The position numbers were made by a program, and so were the translations under genes. The notes below the pieces were generated by a model. That model was not told where the DNA came from and did no database searches. It saw nothing but the letters and a program-made list of their open reading frames with translations. A stretch of DNA of 32,145 nucleotides from Phycisphaerales bacterium. GTDB lineage: Bacteria; Planctomycetota; Phycisphaerae; Tepidisphaerales; Tepidisphaeraceae. This document shows, piece after piece, positions 16,363 to 24,690 of this stretch (positions are counted from its first letter, which is position 1; every line of letters begins with the position of its first letter). The stretch is from assembly GCA_025361735.1 (NCBI GenBank), contig JANYKD010000330.1, forward strand, positions 1 to 32,145. The letters run 5' to 3'.

Positions 16363-17277
16363 ATGGCGGCGACAGTGGAACAGTTGCAGAAGCGTTTTGG
16401 CATACCGGGCGTGGTTTCGTTCCGGCTGGGCGAAGGAGGACTTCCGTGCGTCGACATCCACACGGCGCAGGCCGAGGCGACGGTCTATCTGCACGGGGCG
16501 CATGTGACCCATTACCAGCCCAAAGGACAGTCGCCGGTGCTGTTCATGAGTGGTAAGAGCATGTTCGAGGCGGGCAAGCCGATTCGGGGCGGCGTGCCCA
16601 TCTGCTTCCCGTGGTTTGGACCCAAGAGCGGTGATCCCAAGGCGCCGGGGCACGGCCTGGTGCGGCAGAAGGACTGGGTCGTGGAGGCCGCCACGCGGCA
16701 GGCCGATGGCTCGGTCGAGGTGACGCTGGCGCTGACTTCCGATGACGCCATGCTGAAGGATTGGCCGCACGAGTTCACCGCCCGGTTTATCGTCTGCGTG
16801 GGCGCGGCGTTGGAGCTGACTTTGGAAATCACCAACCGCTCGGCCGCGACATGCCGGTATGAGGAGGCCATGCACACCTATTTGGCCGTCGCGGACGTCC
16901 GCACCGTGGGCATCACCGGACTGGGCGGAACGACGTACATCGACAAGGTGCGGTCGATGGAACGCTTTGCCGAGGGCGCGGCGCCGATCGCGATCGCGGG
17001 CGAGACCGACCGCGTCTATCTGAACACACAAGCGGCCGTCACGGTTTCCGATCCGGCCGCTCGTCGACGCATCACAGTGAGTAAAGAGGGCTCGAATACC
17101 ACGGTGGTCTGGAATCCGTGGATCGCCAAGGCCGGGCGGATGCCGGATTTTGGCCCGGATGAGTGGCCGCGCATGCTGTGCATCGAGACGTGCAATGCGG
17201 CGGATAACGCTGTGGAACTGGAACCCGGGGCAACCCATCGGACTCGGGCGATTATCCAGAGCTTCAGTAGTCAGTAG
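16363..17277 (+). CDS. D-hexose-6-phosphate mutarotase (YeaD-like)
   Basis: The start is the ATG at 16363, with AGGAG 8 nt upstream; an upstream in-frame ATG at 16315 lies in the repeat and is rejected. The 304-aa protein is an aldose-1-epimerase-fold enzyme that interconverts the alpha and beta anomers of hexose 6-phosphates in the cytoplasm. Family motifs are YLHGAHVTHYQP, RGGVPICFPWFG, HGLVRQKDW, EEAMHTYLAVADV (catalytic His) and WPRMLCIETCNA (catalytic Glu). The last residues, SSQ and the TAG stop, are encoded by the downstream inverted repeat, so the C-terminus may have been reset by the repeat. It is convergent with the aldo/keto reductase gene. Confidence 0.92.
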   Translation: MAATVEQLQKRFGIPGVVSFRLGEGGLPCVDIHTAQAEATVYLHGAHVTHYQPKGQSPVLFMSGKSMFEAGKPIRGGVPICFPWFGPKSGDPKAPGHGLVRQKDWVVEAATRQADGSVEVTLALTSDDAMLKDWPHEFTARFIVCVGAALELTLEITNRSAATCRYEEAMHTYLAVADVRTVGITGLGGTTYIDKVRSMERFAEGAAPIAIAGETDRVYLNTQAAVTVSDPAARRRITVSKEGSNTTVVWNPWIAKAGRMPDFGPDEWPRMLCIETCNAADNAVELEPGATHRTRAIIQSFSSQ

Positions 17278-17354
17278 TCCGTAGTCAGTGGTCAGTAGGG
17301 AAGAACAACATCCTGCTACTGACCACGGACCACTGACTAAGGACTACTGACTAT
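17266..17354. repeat. Long inverted repeat between convergent genes (possible bidirectional terminator)
   Basis: Arms of about 33 and 39 bases (17266-17298 and 17316-17354), built from AGTCAGTAGTCC and AGTCAGTGGTC words, pair almost perfectly apart from a 7-nt insertion, around a 17-nt loop. The stop codons of both convergent genes lie in the arms: each ends with the codons agt cag tag. It could stop transcription from both sides, although a T-tract is absent. Confidence 0.8.
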
Positions 17355-18093
17355 ACGACACGTTTTCCCGGATGTGCTCCAGATTCAGCCCGCCGATCAC
17401 CAGCGAGGCGACGGCGGGCTGTTGCAGGATCCAGGGAATCGTCTGAGCCGGCGGCAGGTTGCCAGAGGCCAGCGGTTTCTTGATCAGGATCCCAACACGC
17501 CGGGCATGCGCCTCGACCAGCACATGCTCGTGCGAGGTGTCGTCCGGGTGGTATTCGACCATGAGCACATCCGCCCATTGCATGGCTTCGATGGCGGCCG
17601 CGGGAATCTTGCCGGAGAAACCGATGCAGCGGATGTGGCCGGTGGATCTGAGGCGGGCCAGCGCGGAGACGGCCCCGGTTTCATTGAGAATATGGAAATC
17701 GTCGCCGTTGGAATGGATGAGCACGACGTCCAGAACATCGGTTCGCAACCGGCGCAGGCTGCGCTGGACCGATGCCTCAACGGCCACGGCGGAAAAATCG
17801 TAGGTCGACCCGCCGTTCTCAAACGTCTCGCCAACCTTCGTCGACAGCACGAACTCCTTGCGGCGATGCGACAGAAACCGGCCGACACGCTCTTCGGAAA
17901 TCCCGTAGGCCGGCGCGGTGTCGATGAGGTTGATGCCCAGGTCGAGCACGCCATTAAGAAGCCGCTCGGCTTCCGCGTCCGAGGGCAGGTCATACGCGTA
18001 CGCGTACTTGGTCTTCTGATTGCGGCCGATCTTGAACGCGCCGAACGCAATCGGACTCACACTCAGGCCTGTCTTTCCCAGCGAACGGTTCAT
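17344..18093 (-). CDS. Aldo/keto reductase
   Basis: A 249-aa member of the aldo/keto reductase superfamily, shorter than the usual 290-330 aa. It begins with MNRSLGKTGLSVSPIAFGAF and has the catalytic tetrad: Asp in LIDTAPAYG, Tyr in the same motif, Lys in STKVGE, and His in LIHSNGD. The NADPH-site end ASLVIGGLNLEHIREN is present, so the barrel is essentially complete, but the C-terminal loop is cut short and the last residues (YSQ) come from the intergenic repeat. Its ATG overlaps the stop of the FAD oxidoreductase gene (ATGA). The pair probably acts on the same carbonyl or alcohol substrate; the identity is unknown. Confidence 0.9.
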   Translation of the reverse strand: MNRSLGKTGLSVSPIAFGAFKIGRNQKTKYAYAYDLPSDAEAERLLNGVLDLGINLIDTAPAYGISEERVGRFLSHRRKEFVLSTKVGETFENGGSTYDFSAVAVEASVQRSLRRLRTDVLDVVLIHSNGDDFHILNETGAVSALARLRSTGHIRCIGFSGKIPAAAIEAMQWADVLMVEYHPDDTSHEHVLVEAHARRVGILIKKPLASGNLPPAQTIPWILQQPAVASLVIGGLNLEHIRENVSYSQ

Positions 18094-19283
18094 ACCAGTG
18101 GCTCCCAGTCAGTCGCGCTTTCCCAGGGGGCGGCAGCCACGGGCGGTGCGGGCCAATCAAGTTGCGGCAGCGCCTGGCCCGCGGGTGTCGGCAGCATCTG
18201 CAGGACGCGCTGAGCGAGCCGCGGTGCGAAGGCGAGCTTGGTGGGCCAGGCCGTGAGAATGTTGTCCTCCTGGACGATCTGGACGTCATCCGGCCGCTGG
18301 CCCGCGGTATTGGCGGCTTCCGCTCGGTCGATGCGGTATGACGAGAAAAGAACGCCCGTCAGATCCAGTTCGGGCAGGCACGCCCGCAATTCCTTGGCCG
18401 CGTGTATCCTGAGTTGTGCCGCTGACATCTTCACGCCATCCTCGGCGATCAAACCACCAACCTGCCACGCCGTCTGCCCGCCGGCCAGCGGAGCCGACGT
18501 GATCGTGAGCCGCGGTTTGGGTCCGCCAACACAATGGCCGAAGAGCTTCGGCAAAGCGCCTCTGAGCAGGACCATGTGCAATGGCCGTCGCTGCATGGCG
18601 CCCGCCGACAGGCCGAGTTGCCGGCGCAAACCGGCGTTGCCTTCACCGGCGGTGAGGATCAGATGGGCAAACGATATGCACAGGTTCTGAGCTCTGCCTG
18701 GCGACGCTGCCCTGACCGCATCGAACACATTCGCAGTTTTGGAGAACACCAGATCGTCCGCGACATGCAGGATGCGCCCCGGGTTACGCCGTGCCAGGCT
18801 CGTCATGAGTGACACTGGGTCGAGCACCTGCTCCGGCACGCGCAACAGCGATCCGCGTATCCTGGTCAGGGCTGCCGGTGCTTCCGCTCGATCCACCGCC
18901 TGGGGCGCTGCACGCAGAGCCAGCGTCGAGCCTTTGACGAACAAGCGCGACTTCAGCGAGCCCGTGCCCCAGATATAACAGCAGTCCGACAGCACCGTCG
19001 TAGCCGACAAGTCGGGCTGTCCCTGCCCGGCCAGCGCCGAGCGCCACAGCGGCGGCATGTCGGCGATGGCCCGCGCGGAGGAAGTGAGCACTCCGTCGAA
19101 CATGTACTTGAGCCCGCCGTGGATGATCCCCTGGGATGCAACCGTCTGCCCGCTGCCCAGGGCACGTTTTTCGATGAGTAGCGTCGAGAAACCGTTGCGG
19201 GTGAGCTCGTCGAGGAGCCACAGGCCCGCAATGCCGCCACCGACGATCACCACGTCGGACTGGATGGAGTGGCCGTTGGACAT
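18090..19283 (-). CDS. FAD-dependent oxidoreductase (DAO/glycerol-3-phosphate dehydrogenase-like)
   Basis: The start is the ATG at 19283, giving SDVVIVGGGIAGLWLLDELTR near the N-terminus: a Rossmann dinucleotide fold with GxGxxG-type GGGIAG and the acidic end of strand 2 in LLIEKRALG. GSGQTVASQGIIHGGLKYMF resembles the second FAD contact of GlpD/DAO proteins. About 397 aa. The longer frame to 19520 overlaps the divergent kinase gene and is rejected. Likely a flavoenzyme that oxidises an amino or hydroxy acid or polyol phosphate. It is coupled by a 4-nt overlap to an aldo/keto reductase. There is no Shine-Dalgarno sequence; TATCAT lies 10 nt before the ATG. Confidence 0.85.
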   Translation of the reverse strand: MSNGHSIQSDVVIVGGGIAGLWLLDELTRNGFSTLLIEKRALGSGQTVASQGIIHGGLKYMFDGVLTSSARAIADMPPLWRSALAGQGQPDLSATTVLSDCCYIWGTGSLKSRLFVKGSTLALRAAPQAVDRAEAPAALTRIRGSLLRVPEQVLDPVSLMTSLARRNPGRILHVADDLVFSKTANVFDAVRAASPGRAQNLCISFAHLILTAGEGNAGLRRQLGLSAGAMQRRPLHMVLLRGALPKLFGHCVGGPKPRLTITSAPLAGGQTAWQVGGLIAEDGVKMSAAQLRIHAAKELRACLPELDLTGVLFSSYRIDRAEAANTAGQRPDDVQIVQEDNILTAWPTKLAFAPRLAQRVLQMLPTPAGQALPQLDWPAPPVAAAPWESATDWEPLV

Positions 19284-19293
19284 TGGAGGGGGG

Positions 19294-19322
19294 ATGATAA
19301 CGGCATCCGCCAACTGTGGCCA
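19294..19322 (-). promoter_or_regulatory. Promoter of the FAD oxidoreductase/aldo-keto reductase operon
   Basis: On the minus strand TGGCCA (19322-19317), a 17-bp spacer and TATCAT (19299-19294) are followed by only 10 nt before the start codon. Confidence 0.45.
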
Positions 19323-19415
19323 TCGTTCCAGGCACGCTCGCCCGCTGTCCGCGACACCGGATTCCGATGGCCTGCAAAACCGTAGATGTCGGTACTCCGA
19401 ACGCCGCCGTGATGT

Positions 19416-19421
19416 TATAAT
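19416..19421 (+). promoter_or_regulatory. TATAAT -10 box of the histidine kinase gene
   Basis: A consensus TATAAT lies 14 nt before the kinase ATG at 19436. No recognisable -35 and no Shine-Dalgarno sequence are present. Confidence 0.5.
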
Positions 19422-19435
19422 AGTAAGCGTGCCGT

Positions 19436-20815
19436 ATGTCCACATCAGTAGACGACCGTGAAGTCCGGCCTCATCAATCAGCGCTGAGCATCGCACTGGT
19501 CTATGCTCTTGTCGCCGCACTGTGGATCCTGCTCACCGACCGCGCCATCCGCTGGATCGTGCCCGATGCGGGGCCGGATCTGATCACAAAGCTATCGACC
19601 GCCAAGGGCTGGCTCTTCGTCGCGGTAACGGCATCGCTTCTCTACGGACTGGTCTATGCGCGCCTCATTGCCCTGCAACGGTCCCAGAATGCGCTGCGAG
19701 AAAGCGAACTGCGCTTTCGCAGGCTCGTGGAGACGGCCTCCGAGGGCATCTGGATGATCGATTCTTCCGGCCGGACCACCTTCATGAATCCAGAAATGTC
19801 CCGCATGCTGGGCCGCCCGGAGGCCGAAGTCGCCAGGCTCGATATCGACGCTCTGGTGGCTCGGGAACATGCCTCGGTCTGGCGGGAACTGCTCGCCGCC
19901 TCCGAAACCAGCGAAGGCAAAGTGTCCAGGGATATCCTCTTCCGACGGGCCGACGGGTCCGACCTGTGGGCTATTGTCAGTGTGGCGGCCACCAATCACG
20001 GCAATCATCCGGGTCGTCTTATTGTGGTGACGGACGTGACCACCCGGCGCGATGGCGAAGAACGGTTGCGCTGGGCCGGCCAGATGGAGGCCGTCGGCCG
20101 CCTGGCGCGCTCCGTCGCCCATGATTTCAACAATGTTCTGGCCATCATCATGGGCTATGCGGATGCCATCAGCCGTTATTTGCCGGAAGAGGGCGAGGGA
20201 TCCCAGCGCCTTTGCGAGATTCAAACGGCGACGCAGCGAGGCGCGGATCTGGTCAGGCGTTTGCTCGCGTTTGCCCGCCTGCCCCGCGGCGAACGCAAAC
20301 TCATCAATCTTGGCCGGGCCATGCAGGAAATGCTGCCCATGCTGCGGCGACTCGTGCCAGCCAATATCGACGTCGAACTGAGCATCAGTGCCGAACCACC
20401 GATGGTGATAGCCGACATCGGCCGCCTGGAACAGATCGTTGTCAACCTCGTGCTCAATGCCGCCGACGCCATGCCCATGGGCGGACGATTGCAGCTTTCG
20501 GCCGGACACACGACCGGCGACGACGTGAATGGCAAACACTCCCTGGCTGGCCGGCGATGCGTCCTCGTGCAGGTCCAGGACGAAGGTATCGGCATGGATG
20601 CGTCCACCCAGGCCAGAGCCTTCGAAGCCTTCTTTACCACCAAGCCCGATCGCGGCACGGGGCTGGGATTGTGGGTCGTCCAGGGCGTGGTCAATGATTG
20701 CGGCGGACGAATCGCCATCCAGTCCACGCTGGGCCAGGGGACCACCGTCAGCGTATGGCTCCCGGCCGCCGAGCATGCCGGCGAGCGCTTCCCCGCCGTC
20801 GAACCCGCCCGGTAG
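19436..20815 (+). CDS. Membrane-bound PAS-domain sensor histidine kinase (orphan)
   Basis: 459 aa. Two transmembrane helices (about 17-35 and 59-79) enclose a short external loop of about 20 residues. A PAS domain (about 88-205: LRFRRLVETASEGIWMID, TTFMNPEMSRMLG) and the kinase core follow. The H-box is SVAHDFNNVLA (phospho-acceptor His about 229). The ATPase has N-box NLVLNAADAM, G1 DEGIGM, F-box FEAFFTTK and G2 GTGLGL. The HDFNN form is typical of NtrB/hybrid-like kinases (HisKA subgroup). No receiver domain is fused and no response regulator gene is within the window, so its partner is elsewhere. With so small a loop it probably senses an internal or membrane signal through PAS. Confidence 0.93.
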   Translation: MSTSVDDREVRPHQSALSIALVYALVAALWILLTDRAIRWIVPDAGPDLITKLSTAKGWLFVAVTASLLYGLVYARLIALQRSQNALRESELRFRRLVETASEGIWMIDSSGRTTFMNPEMSRMLGRPEAEVARLDIDALVAREHASVWRELLAASETSEGKVSRDILFRRADGSDLWAIVSVAATNHGNHPGRLIVVTDVTTRRDGEERLRWAGQMEAVGRLARSVAHDFNNVLAIIMGYADAISRYLPEEGEGSQRLCEIQTATQRGADLVRRLLAFARLPRGERKLINLGRAMQEMLPMLRRLVPANIDVELSISAEPPMVIADIGRLEQIVVNLVLNAADAMPMGGRLQLSAGHTTGDDVNGKHSLAGRRCVLVQVQDEGIGMDASTQARAFEAFFTTKPDRGTGLGLWVVQGVVNDCGGRIAIQSTLGQGTTVSVWLPAAEHAGERFPAVEPAR

Positions 20816-20822
20816 AGCCAGT

Positions 20823-20865
20823 GCCCTCACCGGCTTTCGTAAGGTTCTCGAAGGCTGACGAGGGC
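20823..20865 (+). terminator. Imperfect hairpin after the kinase gene
   Basis: GCCCTC...GAGGGC with an inner CCGGCTTTCG/CTCGAAGGCTG arm forms a stem of about 17 positions with two mismatches and two G-T wobbles, 8 nt after the kinase stop. There is no T-tract, so termination is uncertain. The rest of the 285-bp gap to 21100 holds no gene that I can support. Confidence 0.4.
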
Positions 20866-21062
20866 GTCGGCCCTGAAAAGAGCTGGTGCCCGCGCCGGTA
20901 TTCGTGCGATTCTCGGACCCGCGCCGCACGGCCGACGCATGCCTGTTCTACCGCCCCGCCAACCAGCGTTTGTCTGTCCGATTCTCCCCGGAACATTGCC
21001 CCATCCCCTGCGTCTAATATCAGTTGAGAATTTGCTGCTGGTGTGCGATGCCAACGCGGTGA

Positions 21063-21097
21063 TATAGTGTTGTCGGCCGATACCAATATCAGGAGGC
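21063..21097 (+). promoter_or_regulatory. -10 box and RBS of tandem paralogue 1
   Basis: TATAGT (21063-21068) and AGGAGG (21091-21096) precede the ATG at 21101. Copy 2 has the matching TATACT (22802-22807) and an identical AGGAGG-CCCT-ATG block (22828-22840), so the duplication included the promoter and RBS. Confidence 0.5.
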
Positions 21098-21100
21098 CCT

Positions 21101-22762
21101 ATGAGCCGAGTCGATTCACATGTGGCGGCAGTGCGGCGACGATTGACGCTGGGCATCTATATCCAATGGCTGGCCATGGCCGCCTTCGTGCTGGCCGTGC
21201 TGTCGTTTCTGGTCATCCTCTCTGAACGCATCCTGCACATCGCCCTGCCTCCGCAGCTCATCTGGGTCGGCGTCGGCGCCGTCGCAGTCGCCGCGGGAAT
21301 CATGGCGATCTTGCACGCCCCCTCTGCCGATGCCGCCGCCGTCGCCATCGATGAGAAACTCGGCCTGAAAGAGAAATTCAGCACCGCCCTGAAGGTCAAG
21401 AGCTCGTCGGACCCGTTCGCCCAGGCTGTCGTACTCGACGCCGAACGCACCGCAGGCAATGTTCATCTCGCCGGACGATTCCCATTTGAGTTCCCGCGTG
21501 CCGGATACTGGTGCATCTGCGCTGCGGCTCTGGCACTGCTTGCCCTGTGGTTCATGCCCGAGGTGGATCTCTTTGGCCGCAAGCAGGCGCTCAAAGCAAT
21601 GCAGGAACAACAGGCCAACATCGCCATCGCCGAGCGAAAGATCCGCGAGGCCATCGTTCGCATCGAGCAACTCCCCGAAGTCGTGCAGCAGAGTGAGAAA
21701 GTGCAGTTGGCCAAAGGCCCACTGAACACTTTCCTCAAGAATCCCACGCCCGATATCGAGGCGGCCAACCTGCTCGCCGTCGACGCCAAGGACAAAGCCG
21801 CCGAGGCAGCACTCAAGCAGATTGACGATATGAAGGTGTTCGCCAATGCGCAGAAAGCATCGCGATTACTCGGCGCGATGAATAATCCGCTGGCGGATGC
21901 CAAAGGCCTCGTTGCCAGTGTCGCCAAAGATCTCAAGAATGGCGACCTCGAGGAAGCCCATGGCGATCTCCTGAAACTGGCCACCCGGTTCACGGAACTC
22001 GACAAGACCGAACAGGAACTCGCGGCCGCGCAGATGCAGAAGTTGGCCGAGGCGCTCAAGGCGATCGCCGACGATCCCCAGGCAATGCAGAACCTGCCCG
22101 ACCAACTCAAGCAGGCAGACGTCAACCAACAACAGATTCAGGAGCTCATACAGCAGGCCACCCAGGGCGACCCACAGTCCCGGAAAGAGCTTCAGCAGAT
22201 ACAACAGCAGGCAATTGGGCAACTGGCCAGGGGCGCTCAAAAGATGGCCAAGGCCATGGACCAGGCGTGCAAGGACCCCGGAGCCCAACAGGCCGGCGAG
22301 CAGATGGCCGATGGCATCCAGAAAATGCAGGAGCAATTAGAACAGATGCAGAGGATGCAGGAGGATCTGCGAAACGCCCAACGGGATCTGGAACAACAGT
22401 TGGCCCAGGGCGATGGCCAGGGCCAGTGGAAGCCGGGCAATCAGCAGGGGAAAGGCCAGCAGGCCGGCGGTGGCGGCGCCCCGCCGGGATTTGGCGGCCC
22501 TCAGGGCAAGACCGCATCGCCCTACACCGCGGTGAAGGTCAAATCCCCCGTACAAGTGAATGAAAACGGCAAGCAGTTGGCAAGCGTCTTTGTCAAAGAC
22601 AATAGCGTCAATCCAGGCAAATCCCGGCTTGAGCTGGCCGAGATCATCACGGCGGGCCAAGCCGACGAAGGCGGTGATGTGGACGATTCACGTGCCGACA
22701 ATCGGGCCCGCAACGCGCAGAAGAACTATTTCCGAACACTCGCTGACGGTCTGAAACAGTGA
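21101..22762 (+). CDS. Membrane-anchored coiled-coil protein, tandem paralogue 1
   Basis: 553 aa. There are three hydrophobic helices at about 17-41, 51-71 and 136-152, then a long helical, Gln/Lys/Glu-rich tail (about 165-470) with coiled-coil character. A Gly-rich linker (GGGGAPPGFGG) and a compact C-terminal block of about 65 residues (QLASVFVKDNSVNPG, AEIITAGQADEGG, DVDDSRADNR, KNYFRTL) follow. The layout recalls DUF4175-type planctomycete membrane proteins, but the family is not established here. A role in envelope or membrane organisation is only a guess. Residues 1-217 are about 94% identical by eye to the next gene; beyond that the two diverge sharply. AGGAGG lies 4 nt before the ATG. 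Confidence 0.8.
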   Translation: MSRVDSHVAAVRRRLTLGIYIQWLAMAAFVLAVLSFLVILSERILHIALPPQLIWVGVGAVAVAAGIMAILHAPSADAAAVAIDEKLGLKEKFSTALKVKSSSDPFAQAVVLDAERTAGNVHLAGRFPFEFPRAGYWCICAAALALLALWFMPEVDLFGRKQALKAMQEQQANIAIAERKIREAIVRIEQLPEVVQQSEKVQLAKGPLNTFLKNPTPDIEAANLLAVDAKDKAAEAALKQIDDMKVFANAQKASRLLGAMNNPLADAKGLVASVAKDLKNGDLEEAHGDLLKLATRFTELDKTEQELAAAQMQKLAEALKAIADDPQAMQNLPDQLKQADVNQQQIQELIQQATQGDPQSRKELQQIQQQAIGQLARGAQKMAKAMDQACKDPGAQQAGEQMADGIQKMQEQLEQMQRMQEDLRNAQRDLEQQLAQGDGQGQWKPGNQQGKGQQAGGGGAPPGFGGPQGKTASPYTAVKVKSPVQVNENGKQLASVFVKDNSVNPGKSRLELAEIITAGQADEGGDVDDSRADNRARNAQKNYFRTLADGLKQ

Positions 22763-22837
22763 TGCGGGGATTCGCTGTGGTGCGCCCGGCGGACACAGTG
22801 GTATACTATGGCCGGACGATACTACGCAGGAGGCCCT

Positions 22838-24682
22838 ATGAGCCGGGTGGATTCACATGTGGCGGCAGTGCGGCGGCGGTTGACGCTGGGCATCTATATT
22901 GAATGGCTGGCCATGGCCGCCTTTGTGCTGGCCGTGCTGTCGTTTCTGGTCATCCTCTCTGAACGCATCCTGCATATCGCCCTGCCTCCGCAACTCATCT
23001 GGGTTGGCGTGGGCGCCGTCGCGGTCGCCGCGGGAATCATGGCCATTCTCCACGCCCCTTCTGCCGATGCCGCCGCCGTCGCCATCGACGAGAAACTCGG
23101 CCTGAAAGAGAAATTCAGCACCGCCCTGAAGGTCAAGGGCTCGTCGGACCCGTTCGCCCAGGCTGTCGTGCTCGACGCCGAACGCACTGCTGGCAACGTA
23201 CACTTGGCCGGCCGGTTCCCGTTTGAGTTCCCTCGCGCCGGATACTGGTGCCTCTGGGCCGCCGCGTTGGCACTGCTGGCTCTTTGGTTCATGCCTGAGG
23301 TGGATCTCTTTGGCCGCAAGCAGGCTCTCAAGGCAAAGCAGGAGCAACAGGCCACCATCGCCATCGCCGAGCAGAAAGTCCGCGAGGCCATCGTTCGCAT
23401 CGAACAGCTCCCCAAGGTCGTGCAGCAGAGCGAGAAGGTGCAGTTGGCCAAAGGTCAACTGGACAGTTTCCTCAAAAATCCCACGCCCGACGGGGAATCG
23501 GCCGACCGTCGCGTAATGGATGCGATGGGCAAGGCCGACGAGGCCATGCGCAACCACATCGCGGACATGCAGAAGTTCGCCGATGCCCAGAAGACCTCGC
23601 AATTGCTCAAGTCGATGAACAATCCGCCGGTCGATGCCGACGGCCCCGTGGCCAAGGTCGCCCGGGGACTCAAGGAAGGCGACCTGCAGGAATCGCTGGA
23701 TGAACTGGCCAAGATGTCCAAGGACTTCAAGGAACTCGATAAGAAGGGACAGGAAGACGCGGCCAAGCAGATGCAGCAGCTTGCCGATGCCCTCAATGCC
23801 GTCGCCAACGATCCCCGGGCCGCTCAGAAGCTTCAGGACCAGCTCAAGCAGATGGGTGTCAATCAACAGCAGGTGCAGCAGGCCCAGAACCTCATGCAGC
23901 AGGCCGCCCAGGGCAACCAGCAGGCCCAGCAGCAGCTTCAGCAGATGCAGCAACAGATGCAGCAGCAGGTGGCCCAGCAGATGCAGCAACAGGGCGCTGG
24001 CCAGCAGCAGATCCAGCAGATGCAGCAACAGATGCAGCAGGCCATGCAGAATGCCCAGCAGGCCGCCAACGCCCAGGCCCAGGCCCAGCAGATGGCCCAG
24101 GGCGCCCAGCAGATGGCCCAGGGCATGCAGCAGGCAGCCAAGAACCCCGGCGGCCAACAGGGTGGCCAGGCCGGCCAGCAGATGGCCCAGGGCCAGCAGC
24201 AGATGCAGAACCAGCTACAGCAAATGCAGCAGATGCAGCAGGATCTGAAGAACGCCCAGAATGCCCAGCAGGGCCTGCAGCAGCAGATGGGGCAATGCAA
24301 CGGTCAAGGGCAAGGCCAGGGTCAGGGTCAGGGTCAGGGTCAGGGCCAGGGGTGGAAGCCGGGCGATCAACCGGGAGGCGGCCAACCAGGTGGTGGCGCC
24401 CCTCCGGGCTTCGGCGGCGACCAGGGCAAGGCCGTGGCCGCCTTTGGTGTCAAGAAAGAGAAATCCCCCACGCAAGTGGACGAAAAGGGCCAGCACCTCG
24501 CCAGCGTCTTCGTCAAGGACAAGGCCGTCAATCCCGGCGTATCCAAGCTCCAACTGGCCGAGGTCATCAAGGCCGGCAAAGCCAATGAAGGCGGCGACGT
24601 CGACGACTCCCGCGCCGACCGCCGCGCTCAGGAAGTTCAGAAGAAATACTTCCAGACGATTGAGGACGAGACCAAGAAATAA
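22838..24682 (+). CDS. Membrane-anchored Gln-rich coiled-coil protein, tandem paralogue 2
   Basis: The start is the ATG at 22838, which has the same AGGAGG-CCCT-ATG context as copy 1; the in-frame ATG at 22808 overlaps the promoter copy. 614 aa. The three N-terminal membrane helices match copy 1. Residues of about 330-490 are expanded into Gln/Met/Ala runs (QMQQQMQQQVAQQMQQQ type), then a GQ-dipeptide run from a hexanucleotide tandem repeat, and the same Gly-rich linker and C-terminal block (HLASVFVKDKAVNPG, DVDDSRADRRAQEVQKKYF). The Gln expansion is recent-looking low-complexity sequence; it may lengthen a coiled coil or drive self-association. The gene ends 8 bp from the convergent XRE regulator. 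Confidence 0.8.
   Translation: MSRVDSHVAAVRRRLTLGIYIEWLAMAAFVLAVLSFLVILSERILHIALPPQLIWVGVGAVAVAAGIMAILHAPSADAAAVAIDEKLGLKEKFSTALKVKGSSDPFAQAVVLDAERTAGNVHLAGRFPFEFPRAGYWCLWAAALALLALWFMPEVDLFGRKQALKAKQEQQATIAIAEQKVREAIVRIEQLPKVVQQSEKVQLAKGQLDSFLKNPTPDGESADRRVMDAMGKADEAMRNHIADMQKFADAQKTSQLLKSMNNPPVDADGPVAKVARGLKEGDLQESLDELAKMSKDFKELDKKGQEDAAKQMQQLADALNAVANDPRAAQKLQDQLKQMGVNQQQVQQAQNLMQQAAQGNQQAQQQLQQMQQQMQQQVAQQMQQQGAGQQQIQQMQQQMQQAMQNAQQAANAQAQAQQMAQGAQQMAQGMQQAAKNPGGQQGGQAGQQMAQGQQQMQNQLQQMQQMQQDLKNAQNAQQGLQQQMGQCNGQGQGQGQGQGQGQGQGWKPGDQPGGGQPGGGAPPGFGGDQGKAVAAFGVKKEKSPTQVDEKGQHLASVFVKDKAVNPGVSKLQLAEVIKAGKANEGGDVDDSRADRRAQEVQKKYFQTIEDETKK
24302..24352 (+). repeat. GGTCAG hexanucleotide tandem repeat inside paralogue 2
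   Basis: About eight imperfect copies of GGNCAR, four of them exact GGTCAG, encode the Gly-Gln dipeptide run. A 6-bp unit keeps the frame when copies are gained or lost. Confidence 0.85.
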
Positions 24683-24690
24683 TCTTCGGG

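Noticed and set aside
19592..20929. 445-codon minus-strand frame across the histidine kinase gene
   Set aside because: Antisense to clear H, N, G1 and G2 boxes; composition is that of a shadow frame.
22853..24157. 434-codon Leu/His-rich minus-strand frame across tandem paralogue 2
   Set aside because: Its LLHLLLHLL runs are simply the complement of the Gln-rich codons of the real gene.
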